Part shown: in pieces, positions 26,970 to 36,633 of the stretch
Layout: each line of letters begins with the position of its first letter
Numbering within the stretch: the first letter of the stretch is position 1
Assembly: GCA_019639155.1 (NCBI GenBank)
Contig: JAHBSJ010000014.1
Span: 21,741-85,740, forward strand
Direction of reading: 5' to 3'
DNA: 64,000 nucleotides
Origin: Acidobacteriota bacterium
Lineage (GTDB): Bacteria > Acidobacteriota > Blastocatellia > Pyrinomonadales > Pyrinomonadaceae
Made by a program: the position numbers and the translations under genes
Notes under the pieces: generated by a model
The model's input: the letters and a program-made list of their open reading frames with translations, nothing else
What the model was told of the DNA's origin: nothing
Database searches by the model: none

Positions 26970-27905
26970 ATGTCACTTACAGTTGTTGGTTCGGTCGCGT
27001 TCGATGCGTTGGAGACGCCGTTTGGCAAACGCGACAAGGTTTTGGGCGGTGCGGCGACGCACTTTGGGCTGTCGGCGAGTTTTTTCACGGAAGTGAATGC
27101 CGTCGGTGTGGTCGGCGGCGATTTCACCGACGCTGAATGGGACGTTTTTCGCCGTCACGACATAAATACCGACGATGTCGAGGTCGTCGCGGACGGCAAG
27201 ACCTTCTTTTGGCAGGGCCGCTACGACTACGACATGAACACGGCCCACACGCTCGACACGCAGTTGAATGTTTTCGAGACATTCGACCCGAAATTATCCG
27301 ATCGGTCGCGTGGTTCAAAGCTGCTTTTCCTCGCGAACATCCTGCCGATGCTGCAAAAACAGGTCCGCGAACAGTGTCCGGACGCTAAATTCGTCGCGAT
27401 GGACACGATGAACTTTTGGATCTCGTCGATGAAGGACGCCGTGATCGAAACGATAAAGGTCGTGGACTGCATCATCATCAACGACGCCGAAGCGAGGCAA
27501 CTCACCGACGAGCCCAGCATTTACAAGGCCGCGCAGGCGATAATGGACCTCGGCCTAAAGGCAGTCGTTATCAAACGCGGCGAGTACGGAGCGACGCTTT
27601 TCACAAGAGACGGCTACTTCGCTGTGCCTGCGTATCCGCTGGAAAGCGTTTTTGACCCGACAGGTGCGGGCGATACGTTCGCGGGCGGGTTCATGGGCTA
27701 TTTAGCTGCTCAAAATCAGATAAACGACGACACCATGCGGCGGGCCATGGTTTACGGCTCTGTAATGGCGTCGTTCAACGTGGAAAAATTCGGCACCGAA
27801 CGCGTCGATTCGCTCGATTATCCTGAAATAAATCAGCGTTTTCGCGATTTCAAGCGAATGACGCATTTTGACGACATTCCTTTCGAGCGTGTGGCCGCCG
27901 CGTAG
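26970..27905 (+). CDS. PfkB-family carbohydrate or nucleoside kinase
   Basis: 311 residues of ribokinase fold. The anion-hole and catalytic Asp motif DPTGAGDTFAGGF and the N-terminal substrate glycines (KVLGGAATHFGLSASFF) are clear. The wording SLTVVGSVAFDALETPFGKR is typical of acidobacterial and cyanobacterial members of unknown sugar specificity. Phosphoryl transfer from ATP to a sugar hydroxyl is expected; the substrate is unknown. It starts soon after the repeat region and leads a group of plus-strand genes. Confidence 0.9.
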   Translation: MSLTVVGSVAFDALETPFGKRDKVLGGAATHFGLSASFFTEVNAVGVVGGDFTDAEWDVFRRHDINTDDVEVVADGKTFFWQGRYDYDMNTAHTLDTQLNVFETFDPKLSDRSRGSKLLFLANILPMLQKQVREQCPDAKFVAMDTMNFWISSMKDAVIETIKVVDCIIINDAEARQLTDEPSIYKAAQAIMDLGLKAVVIKRGEYGATLFTRDGYFAVPAYPLESVFDPTGAGDTFAGGFMGYLAAQNQINDDTMRRAMVYGSVMASFNVEKFGTERVDSLDYPEINQRFRDFKRMTHFDDIPFERVAAA

Positions 27906-27929
27906 AGTCCTTTTGACCTTATTGTTTCA

Positions 27930-28688
27930 ATGGCAAATGCCAACCCGATACCGCTTTCCCGCCTCAAACGCCCGCCGCAGAGCTGGGCGCTTTTCGGCTC
28001 GGTCTTGCTGCTGCTCACGATCGCGGTCATCGGTCTGATCATTTCTATCTCTTTGGGACAGATCGCGACGACGGTGATCTTTGCAGCAGTGATCGGCGGT
28101 GTCGGGCTTGTGCTTTTTGCTGCAAATGCCGAGAAAAAGCGGCTGGCATCGCTGGATGAGCGGAAATTCATCGATTGGGACGCCGCGATGCCCGAAGTCC
28201 AGCGTCAAAGCGTGAACATCGAGGTACGCGAGCTTTCGAAATTGCTTGGCGTAGGCGACGACGGGCTATCGGACCTTCTATCAGCTTACGTGGTCGCGGA
28301 AGACCTTGCTCTGAGACAAATACAGCAGGAAGAGCAGCTTCCGCTGATGCGTCACGTCAGCATCGGCCGCGTTCCGTTTGACGGCATACTGATCGACAAC
28401 GACCTTATAACATGCATCGAGGTCTCGTTTCTCGTCGTTCCCGACATTCGTCAGGACAAGGTCGAATCCGTGATCAAAAAGGTCTCGCAGGCCGCGAAAA
28501 ATTTGGCTGAAATGAAGAGCAAACTGCGGTTGCGGTTGATGCTTGTGCTCGTCACCCAGCTTTTTGACGAAGAAGAGGACGAACTCCGCGGCGTCCTGAC
28601 CGCACGGCGGTTTTCCGAGACACCGGTCGATATCGACATCAGAATGCTCGATTTCGAGATGCTGCAGCGGGTTTATGTGAGTGAATAG
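27930..28688 (+). CDS. Membrane protein with possible nuclease-like domain
   Basis: 252 residues. Two adjacent transmembrane helices (~20-40 and 45-66) are followed by a cytoplasmic domain. The segment VPFDGILIDNDLITCIEVSFL has the D-x(n)-E-x-S layout seen in restriction-endonuclease-like folds (usually D...ExK), and a basic, helical stretch follows. The nuclease idea is inference; the catalytic Lys is replaced by Ser. It lies 24 bases after the PfkB kinase. I do not recognise the family. Confidence 0.65.
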   Translation: MANANPIPLSRLKRPPQSWALFGSVLLLLTIAVIGLIISISLGQIATTVIFAAVIGGVGLVLFAANAEKKRLASLDERKFIDWDAAMPEVQRQSVNIEVRELSKLLGVGDDGLSDLLSAYVVAEDLALRQIQQEEQLPLMRHVSIGRVPFDGILIDNDLITCIEVSFLVVPDIRQDKVESVIKKVSQAAKNLAEMKSKLRLRLMLVLVTQLFDEEEDELRGVLTARRFSETPVDIDIRMLDFEMLQRVYVSE

Positions 28689-28690
28689 CG

Positions 28691-28798
28691 GATCGAAACT
28701 GCCTGCGGGAGCGGCTGATTCGAGACCGAGAGTTCTCAGGTTGGAAAGAAGTACGAAATATTTATATTCAACCGCCGGCTACCGCAGGTGGTTCTGAC
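28691..28798. repeat. REPIN-like doublet, family A, copy 2
   Basis: The right copy AACCGCCGGCTACCGCAGGT (28770-28798 in full) matches the lnt-prfB repeat closely, and the left partner (28695-28720, CTGCCTGCGGGAGCGGCTG) is degenerate. Spacing matches the other doublets at about 105 bases. It fills the gap before fabI and ends 8 bases from the fabI start. Confidence 0.7.
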
Positions 28799-28806
28799 AG
28801 GGTCAT

Positions 28807-29568
28807 ATGCTGGAAAACAAAGTTGGAATGATATTCGGCGTCGCGAACAAGCGTTCGATCGCATGGGCGTGTGCGGCGGCGTGTGCTGAACAGGGTGCAA
28901 AACAGGCATTCACTTATCAAAGCGACCGACTGCGTGAGAATGTTGAGGAACTCGCAGCCACGCTTCCTGATTCGCTCGTCGTACCATGCGACGTAATGGA
29001 TCAGGTCACCGTTGACCGAGCATTCGACGCGGTCGCAAGAAAGTACGGCAAGCTCGATTTTCTGATACATTCGATCGCATTCGCTCCGAAAGAAGCACTC
29101 GAGGGCGAGTTTGTCACTACGACCCGCGAAGCCTTTCGCACAGCATTGGAAGTGAGCGCGTTTTCGCTGACTCAGGTTGCTCTCGCCGCATCACCGCTGA
29201 TGACAGACGGCGGGTCGATCGTAACGATGTCGTATTACGGCGCCGAGAAAGTGGTTTCAAATTACAACGTCATGGGCGTTGCGAAGGCAGCTCTTGAGGC
29301 TTCTACACGCTACCTGGCCGCCGACCTCGGAAAGAACAACATCCGAGTCAACGCAATTTCTGCGGGGCCGATCAATACACTTTCCGCACGCGGCGTCAAA
29401 AATATGGGCTCGCTTCTAGGCTACGTTGCCGAAAAGTCGCCGCTCAAACGCAACGTTACCGCCGACGAGGTCGGCAAGACAGCAATGTTCCTTGTCAGCG
29501 ACCTTTCGTCGGGCATTACCGGTGAGACGATCTATGTCGATTGCGGATACAACATAATGGGGATCTAA
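28807..29568 (+). CDS. fabI: Enoyl-ACP reductase (NADH)
   Basis: Last step of fatty-acid elongation. 253 residues of the SDR fold. The divergent glycine motif GVANKRSIAWACAAACAEQG and the catalytic Tyr-x6-Lys in SNYNVMGVAKAAL mark FabI rather than FabG. The C-terminal GETIYVDCGYNIMGI is conserved. The last base of its stop precedes the ATG of the next gene directly. Confidence 0.96.
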   Translation: MLENKVGMIFGVANKRSIAWACAAACAEQGAKQAFTYQSDRLRENVEELAATLPDSLVVPCDVMDQVTVDRAFDAVARKYGKLDFLIHSIAFAPKEALEGEFVTTTREAFRTALEVSAFSLTQVALAASPLMTDGGSIVTMSYYGAEKVVSNYNVMGVAKAALEASTRYLAADLGKNNIRVNAISAGPINTLSARGVKNMGSLLGYVAEKSPLKRNVTADEVGKTAMFLVSDLSSGITGETIYVDCGYNIMGI

Positions 29569-30363
29569 ATGGCAAAAACTCCGCTATCAAAGCGTCCGAA
29601 ACGAACAAAGACGGCAAATGCTAAAACAGTGGCTGAGGTCAAGAAACGCGAAGAGGAGCCCGGATATTGGCACTTGACCGATGACGAAGTTCTCTTGCGG
29701 TCACCGGAACCGGAAGACGAATACCGTACTTCGGACAGTTGGCGTGTATTCAGAATATTGAGCGAATTGGTCAGCGGGTTCGATTCTCTTGCTACCATCA
29801 CGCGGGGCGTTTCCGTTTTCGGATCTGCGCGCACCCGCGAGGACGATCCTCTATACAAGGCTGCCCAGGAAACCGGATATCTTTTAGGAACTGCAGGATT
29901 CGAGATCATTACCGGCGGCGGCCCCGGAATAATGGAAGCTGCGAACCGCGGTGCATTCGATGCAGGTGCACGCTCGGTGGGGTGCAACATTGAGCTTCCG
30001 TTCGAACAGGCCGCAAACCCATATCAGAACAAGTCGCTTTCTTTCAAGTATTTCTTTGTAAGAAAGACGATGTTCATTAAATACAGCAACGCGTATGTGA
30101 TATTTCCCGGCGGCTTCGGAACGATGGATGAGCTTTTCGAAGCCTTGACCCTCATTCAGACCAGGAAGATCCGTAATTTTCCGGTCGTACTCTTCGGATC
30201 GCAGTACTGGCGGGGGCTGCTGACTTGGCTTACCTCCACAATGCTCAACGAGAAGATGATAAGCCCGGAAGACCTTTCACTGATTCACCTTACCGACTCA
30301 CCGCGAGACGCGGTCGATTTCATCATTAAGACCTGCTACGCCGGCAACATCGAGGAAAAATGA
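29569..30363 (+). CDS. LOG-family (TIGR00730) Rossmann protein
   Basis: 264 residues. The signatures are SVFGSARTREDDP, ITGGGPGIMEAANRGAFDAG and the catalytic PGGFGTMDELFEALTLIQT. Members hydrolyse nucleoside 5'-monophosphates (cytokinin ribotide phosphoribohydrolase or nucleosidase). The first ~35 residues are basic and extra. It abuts the fabI stop with no gap, so the two are co-transcribed. Confidence 0.93.
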   Translation: MAKTPLSKRPKRTKTANAKTVAEVKKREEEPGYWHLTDDEVLLRSPEPEDEYRTSDSWRVFRILSELVSGFDSLATITRGVSVFGSARTREDDPLYKAAQETGYLLGTAGFEIITGGGPGIMEAANRGAFDAGARSVGCNIELPFEQAANPYQNKSLSFKYFFVRKTMFIKYSNAYVIFPGGFGTMDELFEALTLIQTRKIRNFPVVLFGSQYWRGLLTWLTSTMLNEKMISPEDLSLIHLTDSPRDAVDFIIKTCYAGNIEEK

Positions 30364-30468
30364 ACCAATTCAGACAATCTCTCAAACTTATCTTGGCGAA
30401 GATATATTTTTAGAGTATACTCTTTTGAAAATCCCTCGATTAACATTGATCCACGGAAGTAACTAAAT

Positions 30469-32688
30469 ATGAAGATAAATATGCGTTTGGCGTCTGTTGC
30501 AGGTGTTTTTGTACTGGCATCGGTGTTTTTGGCCCTATTTGGAAAAAGTGAAAAGGCGGCGGCATCGACCGCAGCCGGGCTGACGGTAATTGAGGCAAAC
30601 GGCGAATCGGTTCTCGTAGCTGAAGGCCTCGGCGAGATCTATCGATCCCCGGAAACCATCAGCGACGCCCAGGTGATCACTTTCGCAAAATCACCCGCTA
30701 AGGTTTTTACGTGGTATGCGGGCTTTGAACCGTTCTATGCAGTCAGCACCGACGGTAAGAGCGTGAAGCGCGTTAATTCTGCCGATCATCGCATGATGCT
30801 GCGTTACGGCAATTTTGATCCCCTCAGCGAAATCCCGCCGATCGCGGAGAACCTCACAGCAACTGCGAAATACAAAGGTTCGGAGCGTGCGTATATCGTG
30901 CAGTTCGTAACACAGCCGATCGACGAATACCGCCAGCAGCTTTCTGATGCAGGAGCAAAGATACGTATCTATCTTCCTAACCATGCCTATTTGGTCTCGA
31001 TGGCCGAAGAAGTGCGTGGAGCGGTTTCTGCTTTGCCTTATGTTCGCTGGGTAGGCCGATATGAGCCGGCATACAAACTTGAAGAGGTACTTATCGAGAG
31101 CCTTTCTGACGGCCCGGCAAAAATGGAGCCTGCTCGATATAACATCATGACCCTGGAACGAGGTGCTGCTGCCCAGTACGACATCAGTGCAATGGTCAGC
31201 CGAACCGGCGGAGTTGTAGAGAACATCATTCCTGAGGGTTTTCGCATGGAAGCTACGCTTACCGGTGAACAGTTACTTCAGATAGCTCAGCACGAAAAGG
31301 TACTCTTTATTGACCGTTGGAGCCCGCCCGAGAACGACATGGATATAGTCCGCAGCGTCGGTGGAGCCAATTATGTAGAATCTGTCGCGGGCTATCGCGG
31401 GCAAGGCGTCAGGGCCGAGGTTATGGATAACGGTCTGCGGCAGACCCACAACGACTTTCAGCTCGGTGGCCCACCACTTATTCACAATTCGCCGAATACA
31501 TCAGAGGGCTCGAATCATGGTACATCGACCTACGGGATCAATTTCGGCCGCGGTATTTCGAACCCCGCCGGCCGCGGGATGATGCCGGAAGCTACAGGGA
31601 TCTTTGCTGACTACGATTTTCTCTCGAACCGCTATACACATACTGCGGAATTGAAGCAAGATCCATACAAGGCCGTCTATCAGTCGAACAGCTGGGGCAA
31701 TGCGACGACCACCGCATACACGACGATCTCAGCGGAAATGGACGACATCACTTTCATTAATGATTTCGTTATCCTTAATTCGCAGAGCAATACCGGCAAC
31801 CAGCTTTCCCGGCCGCAGGCATGGGCAAAGAATGTTGTGTCGATCGGCGGCATCAGACATTACAACACCGCGTCGCTGACAGACGATCGCTGGGCTAACG
31901 GAGCCAGCGTCGGCCCGGCTGCTGATGGACGCTTGAAGCCGGATCTTGCCCATTTCTACGACTCTATCTTTACGACGAGCAATTCAAGCGATGCCGGCTA
32001 TACAACCGGCTTTGGCGGAACGAGCGCCGCGACGCCGATCACTGCAGGACACTTCGGCCTCTTTTTTCAAATGTGGCATAACGGCATCTTTGGAAATCCG
32101 ACCGGACCAACTGTTTTTGACAGCCGCCCGAGAATGGCAACCGCCAAGGCTGTGATGATCAACACTGCGGTTCAATGGGACATGAATATCCCGGGAACCG
32201 ACACAACCCGCGTCCGCCAAGGTTGGGGACGAGTCGATCTGCAGAATCTTTATAATCTTCGGACGAGGCTTTTTGTCGTCAATGAGGAAGTGAACCTGAC
32301 GAACTTGCAGAGTCAACGCTACCGCGTACGTGTGGTGCCAAGCCAAAGAGAGCCGATGAAGATCACGCTCGTATACACGGATCCGATGGGAAGCCCGAGT
32401 GCTTCCAGAGCGCGTATCAACGATCTGACCCTTCGGGTGACCGCACCGGACGGAACCGTTTACTGGGGTAACAATGGTCTAGGTGTCGGCGGCGGTATGT
32501 GGTCGACGCCCGGAGGAACCGGCAACATTGTCGATACCGTGGAGAACGTGTTCATTTCGAACCCGATGCTTGGTACGTGGTTTGTTGATATTTTTGCCAA
32601 TGAGGTGGTGACCGACGCGGTTCCGAGTACGCCCGAAGTTGACGCGACCTTCTCATTGGTTGCCAGTGGTCCGATCTCATTGGTCTGA
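30469..32688 (+). CDS. Secreted subtilisin-like serine protease (S8, KP-43-like)
   Basis: 739 residues. N-terminal signal, then a ~290-residue propeptide-like region. The catalytic triad is visible: Asp320 in AEVMDNGLRQ, His350 in GSNHGTSTYG and Ser519 in GFGGTSAATP; the oxyanion Asn lies in QSNSWGN. A C-terminal beta-rich domain (~600-739: PMKITLVYTDPMG, GTWFVDIFANE) resembles the P-like domain of the KP-43 group. It probably degrades extracellular protein. A perfect palindrome AGAGTATACTCT lies 46 bases upstream at 30412-30423. Confidence 0.92.
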   Translation: MKINMRLASVAGVFVLASVFLALFGKSEKAAASTAAGLTVIEANGESVLVAEGLGEIYRSPETISDAQVITFAKSPAKVFTWYAGFEPFYAVSTDGKSVKRVNSADHRMMLRYGNFDPLSEIPPIAENLTATAKYKGSERAYIVQFVTQPIDEYRQQLSDAGAKIRIYLPNHAYLVSMAEEVRGAVSALPYVRWVGRYEPAYKLEEVLIESLSDGPAKMEPARYNIMTLERGAAAQYDISAMVSRTGGVVENIIPEGFRMEATLTGEQLLQIAQHEKVLFIDRWSPPENDMDIVRSVGGANYVESVAGYRGQGVRAEVMDNGLRQTHNDFQLGGPPLIHNSPNTSEGSNHGTSTYGINFGRGISNPAGRGMMPEATGIFADYDFLSNRYTHTAELKQDPYKAVYQSNSWGNATTTAYTTISAEMDDITFINDFVILNSQSNTGNQLSRPQAWAKNVVSIGGIRHYNTASLTDDRWANGASVGPAADGRLKPDLAHFYDSIFTTSNSSDAGYTTGFGGTSAATPITAGHFGLFFQMWHNGIFGNPTGPTVFDSRPRMATAKAVMINTAVQWDMNIPGTDTTRVRQGWGRVDLQNLYNLRTRLFVVNEEVNLTNLQSQRYRVRVVPSQREPMKITLVYTDPMGSPSASRARINDLTLRVTAPDGTVYWGNNGLGVGGGMWSTPGGTGNIVDTVENVFISNPMLGTWFVDIFANEVVTDAVPSTPEVDATFSLVASGPISLV

Positions 32689-32695
32689 TCGCAGG

Positions 32696-33019
32696 TCAAC
32701 CGGCAAGCTCGGCTCGAAGCCAATCCGCATAGTCATCCGATACTGCGGCGGCATCGAGGGCAACGATCTCGGGAACCGAATAGCTGTGGTTCTCGATAAT
32801 GAACAACCTTAGATCGTTCCAACGAGAGGACAAGGTTTTTATCAGGAGGAGATTTTCGGTCTCCTCCTGAATTTTTTCATCCCATCGATACACAGAGGTA
32901 ATCGGCGGCAGTATTTGAACGCACGCGGCCAATCGCTTTTCAACAATTCCGCGAGCCAGAGCCTCCCCTTCGTCCTTCCCACTGACGGTGGTTAGAACAA
33001 TCACAAGTTTGTCTTCCAT
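32696..33019 (-). CDS. cutA: CutA1-like divalent-cation tolerance protein
   Basis: 107 residues, PII-like trimer fold. Family phrases are VLTTVSGKDEGEALARGIVE, RLAACVQILPPITSVYRWD and HSYSVPEIVAL. Despite the name, the role in metal tolerance is uncertain. Its ATG overlaps the stop of the pseudokinase gene (TGATG), so the two are coupled. Confidence 0.93.
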   Translation of the reverse strand: MEDKLVIVLTTVSGKDEGEALARGIVEKRLAACVQILPPITSVYRWDEKIQEETENLLLIKTLSSRWNDLRLFIIENHSYSVPEIVALDAAAVSDDYADWLRAELAG

Positions 33020-35262
33020 CAGAAATTTTGGCTCGGTTCGAAAGTGTAGAGGATCTTTGCCAACTCGCCTTTTGTTCCGACGTCATCTGCTCCCCTTACC
33101 TCGTCGGAAAAAGAGGTGGCAAGCATAGTGATCTCAAAGCCGGCACGAACACCGGGACGAGCGGCGGGAATGAAAAGACGCCTTCCCCAGACGGTGATGT
33201 TTTCCCCCGACGGCGAACGCCCGCCCGCTTGGAAAGTCAATTCGTAAGCTCGCCAATTGCCGTTGACCTGAGTTTCACCCTCCGATATCTGCTGATAACC
33301 GGGAAGTAGTTTCTTCAGCGTTTCGTTGGCTTCTTTTGCCAGCTGCGGGAATTTATCGACGTCCTCTTTGAACGTTCCGCGGCTGGGGTAGTAGCTGATC
33401 AACATCTGCTCTTTCATCATCCCTTCAGGTGTTTCGTGGGAGATATCAAGGAACTTCCCTCGACTATTAACATTTTCACGGACCTGTGGGCCGTTTACCC
33501 TCCAGTCTTTCGGATAATAGACGGTAAAACCGACAAAATTGAGAAGCAGATCGCCTTTGAGGTTCTGTTTAGTGTTTTGGTAAAAACTTGTATTCGGCGG
33601 CTGCGGTATCGTACGCGGAAGCGGCGGAACCTCTATGTCAGAATTAACGTTCGGGACCGTCGTATCGAGACCGGTTGAACCTGGTTCGCCCGTCAGCGAA
33701 TTAAGCGACGGGTCAACCGGTGTCTTGACCAATAGATACCAACCAACTCCTAGCAACATAAGAAGCACCGGAATGCCGATGGCCGCAATGATCTTTACCA
33801 GATGGCTCCCCTCTGACGGAGGTTCAGGCGAACGACGGGTCCACGCAGGGTCGTTCTCTACGGAAACCGCCTTTGCCAGAGGCTTTAGAATGACCTCTTT
33901 CTTTTCTCCGTGGTCAGCGACATTACCGGAGGAAGGTAAAGCCGGGGTCGGTATAACGTCTGCAAGACTGTCCCGCCTCACCTTAGGAACCTCCGGAGCG
34001 CAATCAACAAGAGCATGGTGAAGGGCATCTCCAAACTCCCTTGCTTTCGCAAATCGAGTCGCCGGGTTAGGAGACATTGCCCGCATCAAGACGCTCTCGA
34101 CGAGCGGAGAAATACTATTAGCGATCTCGGCGGGGATCGTCGGCCTCGAATTCCTCTGTGCGGCAATTAGTTCCTTAGGCGTATCGCCTGAAAAAGGCAG
34201 TTGTCCGGTCAGCATTTCAAATGCAGTCGCACCCAAAGCAAAAATATCGCTTGCGACTGTGGGAATCCTGCCTTCGAGCACCTCCGGAGCTCGGTAAAAA
34301 GCCGTATATTCGTCCGCATCGCCTTTTGACAGCCCCATTCCGATCAATATAGCCTGCTCACTGCCATCATTACGCCTTTCGATCGCAATATTTGACGGTT
34401 CGATATCCCGATGGAGCAAGCCCTCTTGATGAGCATTGCTCAACCCGTATGCGATCTGTTTGATTATAGCGGCAGTGCGGTCAGAAGAAAGTCTGCCGTG
34501 AATGGCCATGATGTCCGACACAGACAAATGATCGTGATGTTCGACGACCACGTACCGACGTTGGTCAAGGAACTCGCCCGAGTCGATCATGCGGGCGACA
34601 TTCGGGTGAGAGAAATGAAGTAGCGAGATCCTCTCCTCAGCTAAAATGCTGCTCATTATCTCGTCATCCTCATCATGGAATATTTGAATAACGACAGGCC
34701 GTTCGTCGTGAAGGTTGTCCTGGCCCACGTACAAATGCCCAACACCACTATCTCCCAAATATTCGCGTGCAAGAAAGCGTCCTTTCACGCTCCTCCCAAC
34801 AAATGACTCAGGTGCCTCTTCGTCGAATAATGCCCCAAATCCTCGGACACGCTCATTGTTCTGAATTTCCGCGTGTCCCGGCGGTATATCCTCGGCCCTT
34901 ATAAATCGCACGTTTTCGCCGCGGGCGGGCTCCAAGACATCGTCGTCGTGTGGACCATTGATCTCCGTGTTAGCATCAGCCAATGAGTCGTCCCTCAGTT
35001 CAAAAACGATGTCTTCGTCAATATCAATATCGAGCTCTGAATGGTTCACGATCTCCTGATGCGAAGATAGCGATGACTCGGCCGCAGCCTCAATATCTTT
35101 GCCGGCATCAATGGTGGCGTCCAATTTAGGCATTAGGTTCGAGAATATGCCCGGGCGCGTTCCCTGCGCAGCCGTTTCACTCGAGATGAGGCGCGCCCCG
35201 TCAACCGGGCAGAATCGCCTGGACCTTTCTTCAAAAACCTCTCCACACTTAGGACAATGCAT
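33019..35262 (-). CDS. Membrane-anchored protein pseudokinase with zinc ribbon
   Basis: 747 residues. N-terminal CPKCGEVFEER...FCPVDG zinc ribbon (1-22), an acidic linker, a protein-kinase domain (~160-420), one transmembrane helix (489-511) and an extracytoplasmic domain. The kinase catalytic residues are altered: Gln193 replaces the ATP-binding Lys (VVIQIF), HRDIEPSN has Glu288 for Lys, and DFG is GMG (308-310). The HRD Asp286 is retained. Phosphotransfer is unlikely, so a sensing, scaffolding or allosteric role is inferred. It belongs to a run with a TPR protein and an active-looking kinase. Confidence 0.88.
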   Translation of the reverse strand: MHCPKCGEVFEERSRRFCPVDGARLISSETAAQGTRPGIFSNLMPKLDATIDAGKDIEAAAESSLSSHQEIVNHSELDIDIDEDIVFELRDDSLADANTEINGPHDDDVLEPARGENVRFIRAEDIPPGHAEIQNNERVRGFGALFDEEAPESFVGRSVKGRFLAREYLGDSGVGHLYVGQDNLHDERPVVIQIFHDEDDEIMSSILAEERISLLHFSHPNVARMIDSGEFLDQRRYVVVEHHDHLSVSDIMAIHGRLSSDRTAAIIKQIAYGLSNAHQEGLLHRDIEPSNIAIERRNDGSEQAILIGMGLSKGDADEYTAFYRAPEVLEGRIPTVASDIFALGATAFEMLTGQLPFSGDTPKELIAAQRNSRPTIPAEIANSISPLVESVLMRAMSPNPATRFAKAREFGDALHHALVDCAPEVPKVRRDSLADVIPTPALPSSGNVADHGEKKEVILKPLAKAVSVENDPAWTRRSPEPPSEGSHLVKIIAAIGIPVLLMLLGVGWYLLVKTPVDPSLNSLTGEPGSTGLDTTVPNVNSDIEVPPLPRTIPQPPNTSFYQNTKQNLKGDLLLNFVGFTVYYPKDWRVNGPQVRENVNSRGKFLDISHETPEGMMKEQMLISYYPSRGTFKEDVDKFPQLAKEANETLKKLLPGYQQISEGETQVNGNWRAYELTFQAGGRSPSGENITVWGRRLFIPAARPGVRAGFEITMLATSFSDEVRGADDVGTKGELAKILYTFEPSQNF

Positions 35263-35326
35263 TTCGAAACGTTAAGCACCTCAATCGCTTGAGGATAGCA
35301 TATTCAACTTCTGAATTCTCTTGGGC

Positions 35327-36616
35327 CTAGTTTACCTTGCGGAGCTGACCGATCTTGGCCGCCGCAGTCGTCCGCTGACGATCAAGCGTCAGTGACTGTC
35401 TGAAGCATCGTTCCGCTTCTGCGGTTTTTCCCGACCTGTCGTAAGCATCTCCGACAGCCTCAAATTTCTGAGCGAGGATCGCTTTCTCGTTCGAAGGCAC
35501 GTCTCGTAATGCCTGAAGAAGAGCATTCTCTGCCAATGGGACATTACCCTGACGTAGGTTAATGGAGGCCAGCAGCATATAGGTTCGGAAGCCGTTGGCA
35601 CCTCTCTCCAAACTCTTTCTCAGCAGTGTCTCCGCCTCCGAATAGCGCTCGAGTGTCAACAGTGCCTTGCTTAATAGCAGCAAGGCAGAATGATTGTAGG
35701 GATCGCGTTCTACCGCCTGCCGCAGCAGCCCTTCAGATTCACGAAAACGCTGTTCTGATTGCAGCACCTCAGCGACCAAGATCATCGTTGAGGTATGCGT
35801 CGCCTTACTGATAGCGGTGCGGTAAAAGCTTTGGGCCTGGGCTGACATTCCTCTTCGACGCATCAGCCGCCCGAGATGTGCATAGGCAGGAGCAAAACCG
35901 GGGTCAAGCTCTACCGCACGAAGGTATGCATCTTCAGTCTCGGAACCGATCAAACCTCGCAGTTCCATCGCCACGCCGAGGCGGTCAAAAGCAAGAGCAT
36001 TTTTCGGAGCCAATTCTGTCGCGCGGCGGGCGAGACGCTCTGCCTCGGCATATCGGCCTGCCAGGTCATCGACAACAATAGGCTGTGACAGCACATAACT
36101 CAGCGCGATAAGAACCCACGGATCGACAGGGCTGAGACGCAATGCTGTCCGGTATTGCTGCTCCGCCTGATCCCAAAGCTGCCGATCGGAATAGATATTC
36201 CCAAGTCCGATCGCTGCTCGAGCATCTTGTGGCAGTAGAAGGCTGGCTTTTTCATATGCCGTCTGTGCAACAGTATATGAACGTGCATCGCGAGCAGCAT
36301 TTCCTTCTGCCAAGAACGCTTCGAACCTCTGCAGGACGGCTGCGGTCGGCTTGACAGCGGCCTCGCTTGGCGGAGCTGCAAATTTTGAGCGGGAAACGCC
36401 GGAGGACGCAGATCGTTGATTTGGTATTCGAGTCTTGTTGGCAGAAACGGGCCGTTTAGGGCTGCTTTTTGACGGTGTTGGCTTTTTAGGGGCTTTTGCT
36501 GCTGATTCCTTCTTAGGGCCCCCGAATAACTTATTCGCGCTTCCTAGGTCCTGTGAGTAAACTGCCGCCGGGAAGAGGAATGCGGCAAATGCGACAACTG
36601 AGAATACTGCTCTCAT
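35327..36616 (-). CDS. Secreted TPR protein
   Basis: 429 residues from ATG 36616, which gives a signal peptide (RAVFSVVAFAAFLFPAAVYS). The longer frame up to 36946 overlaps the kinase gene and is rejected. After a Lys/Ser/Pro-rich linker (40-100) come about eight tetratricopeptide repeats (RSYTVAQTAYEKASLLLPQD, then DPGFAPAYAHLGRLMRRRGM, to the end). It lies 17 bases after the kinase gene; a partner role in that signalling group is inferred. Confidence 0.88.
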   Translation of the reverse strand: MRAVFSVVAFAAFLFPAAVYSQDLGSANKLFGGPKKESAAKAPKKPTPSKSSPKRPVSANKTRIPNQRSASSGVSRSKFAAPPSEAAVKPTAAVLQRFEAFLAEGNAARDARSYTVAQTAYEKASLLLPQDARAAIGLGNIYSDRQLWDQAEQQYRTALRLSPVDPWVLIALSYVLSQPIVVDDLAGRYAEAERLARRATELAPKNALAFDRLGVAMELRGLIGSETEDAYLRAVELDPGFAPAYAHLGRLMRRRGMSAQAQSFYRTAISKATHTSTMILVAEVLQSEQRFRESEGLLRQAVERDPYNHSALLLLSKALLTLERYSEAETLLRKSLERGANGFRTYMLLASINLRQGNVPLAENALLQALRDVPSNEKAILAQKFEAVGDAYDRSGKTAEAERCFRQSLTLDRQRTTAAAKIGQLRKVN

Positions 36617-36633
36617 CGTAGTGCCTTGCCCGA

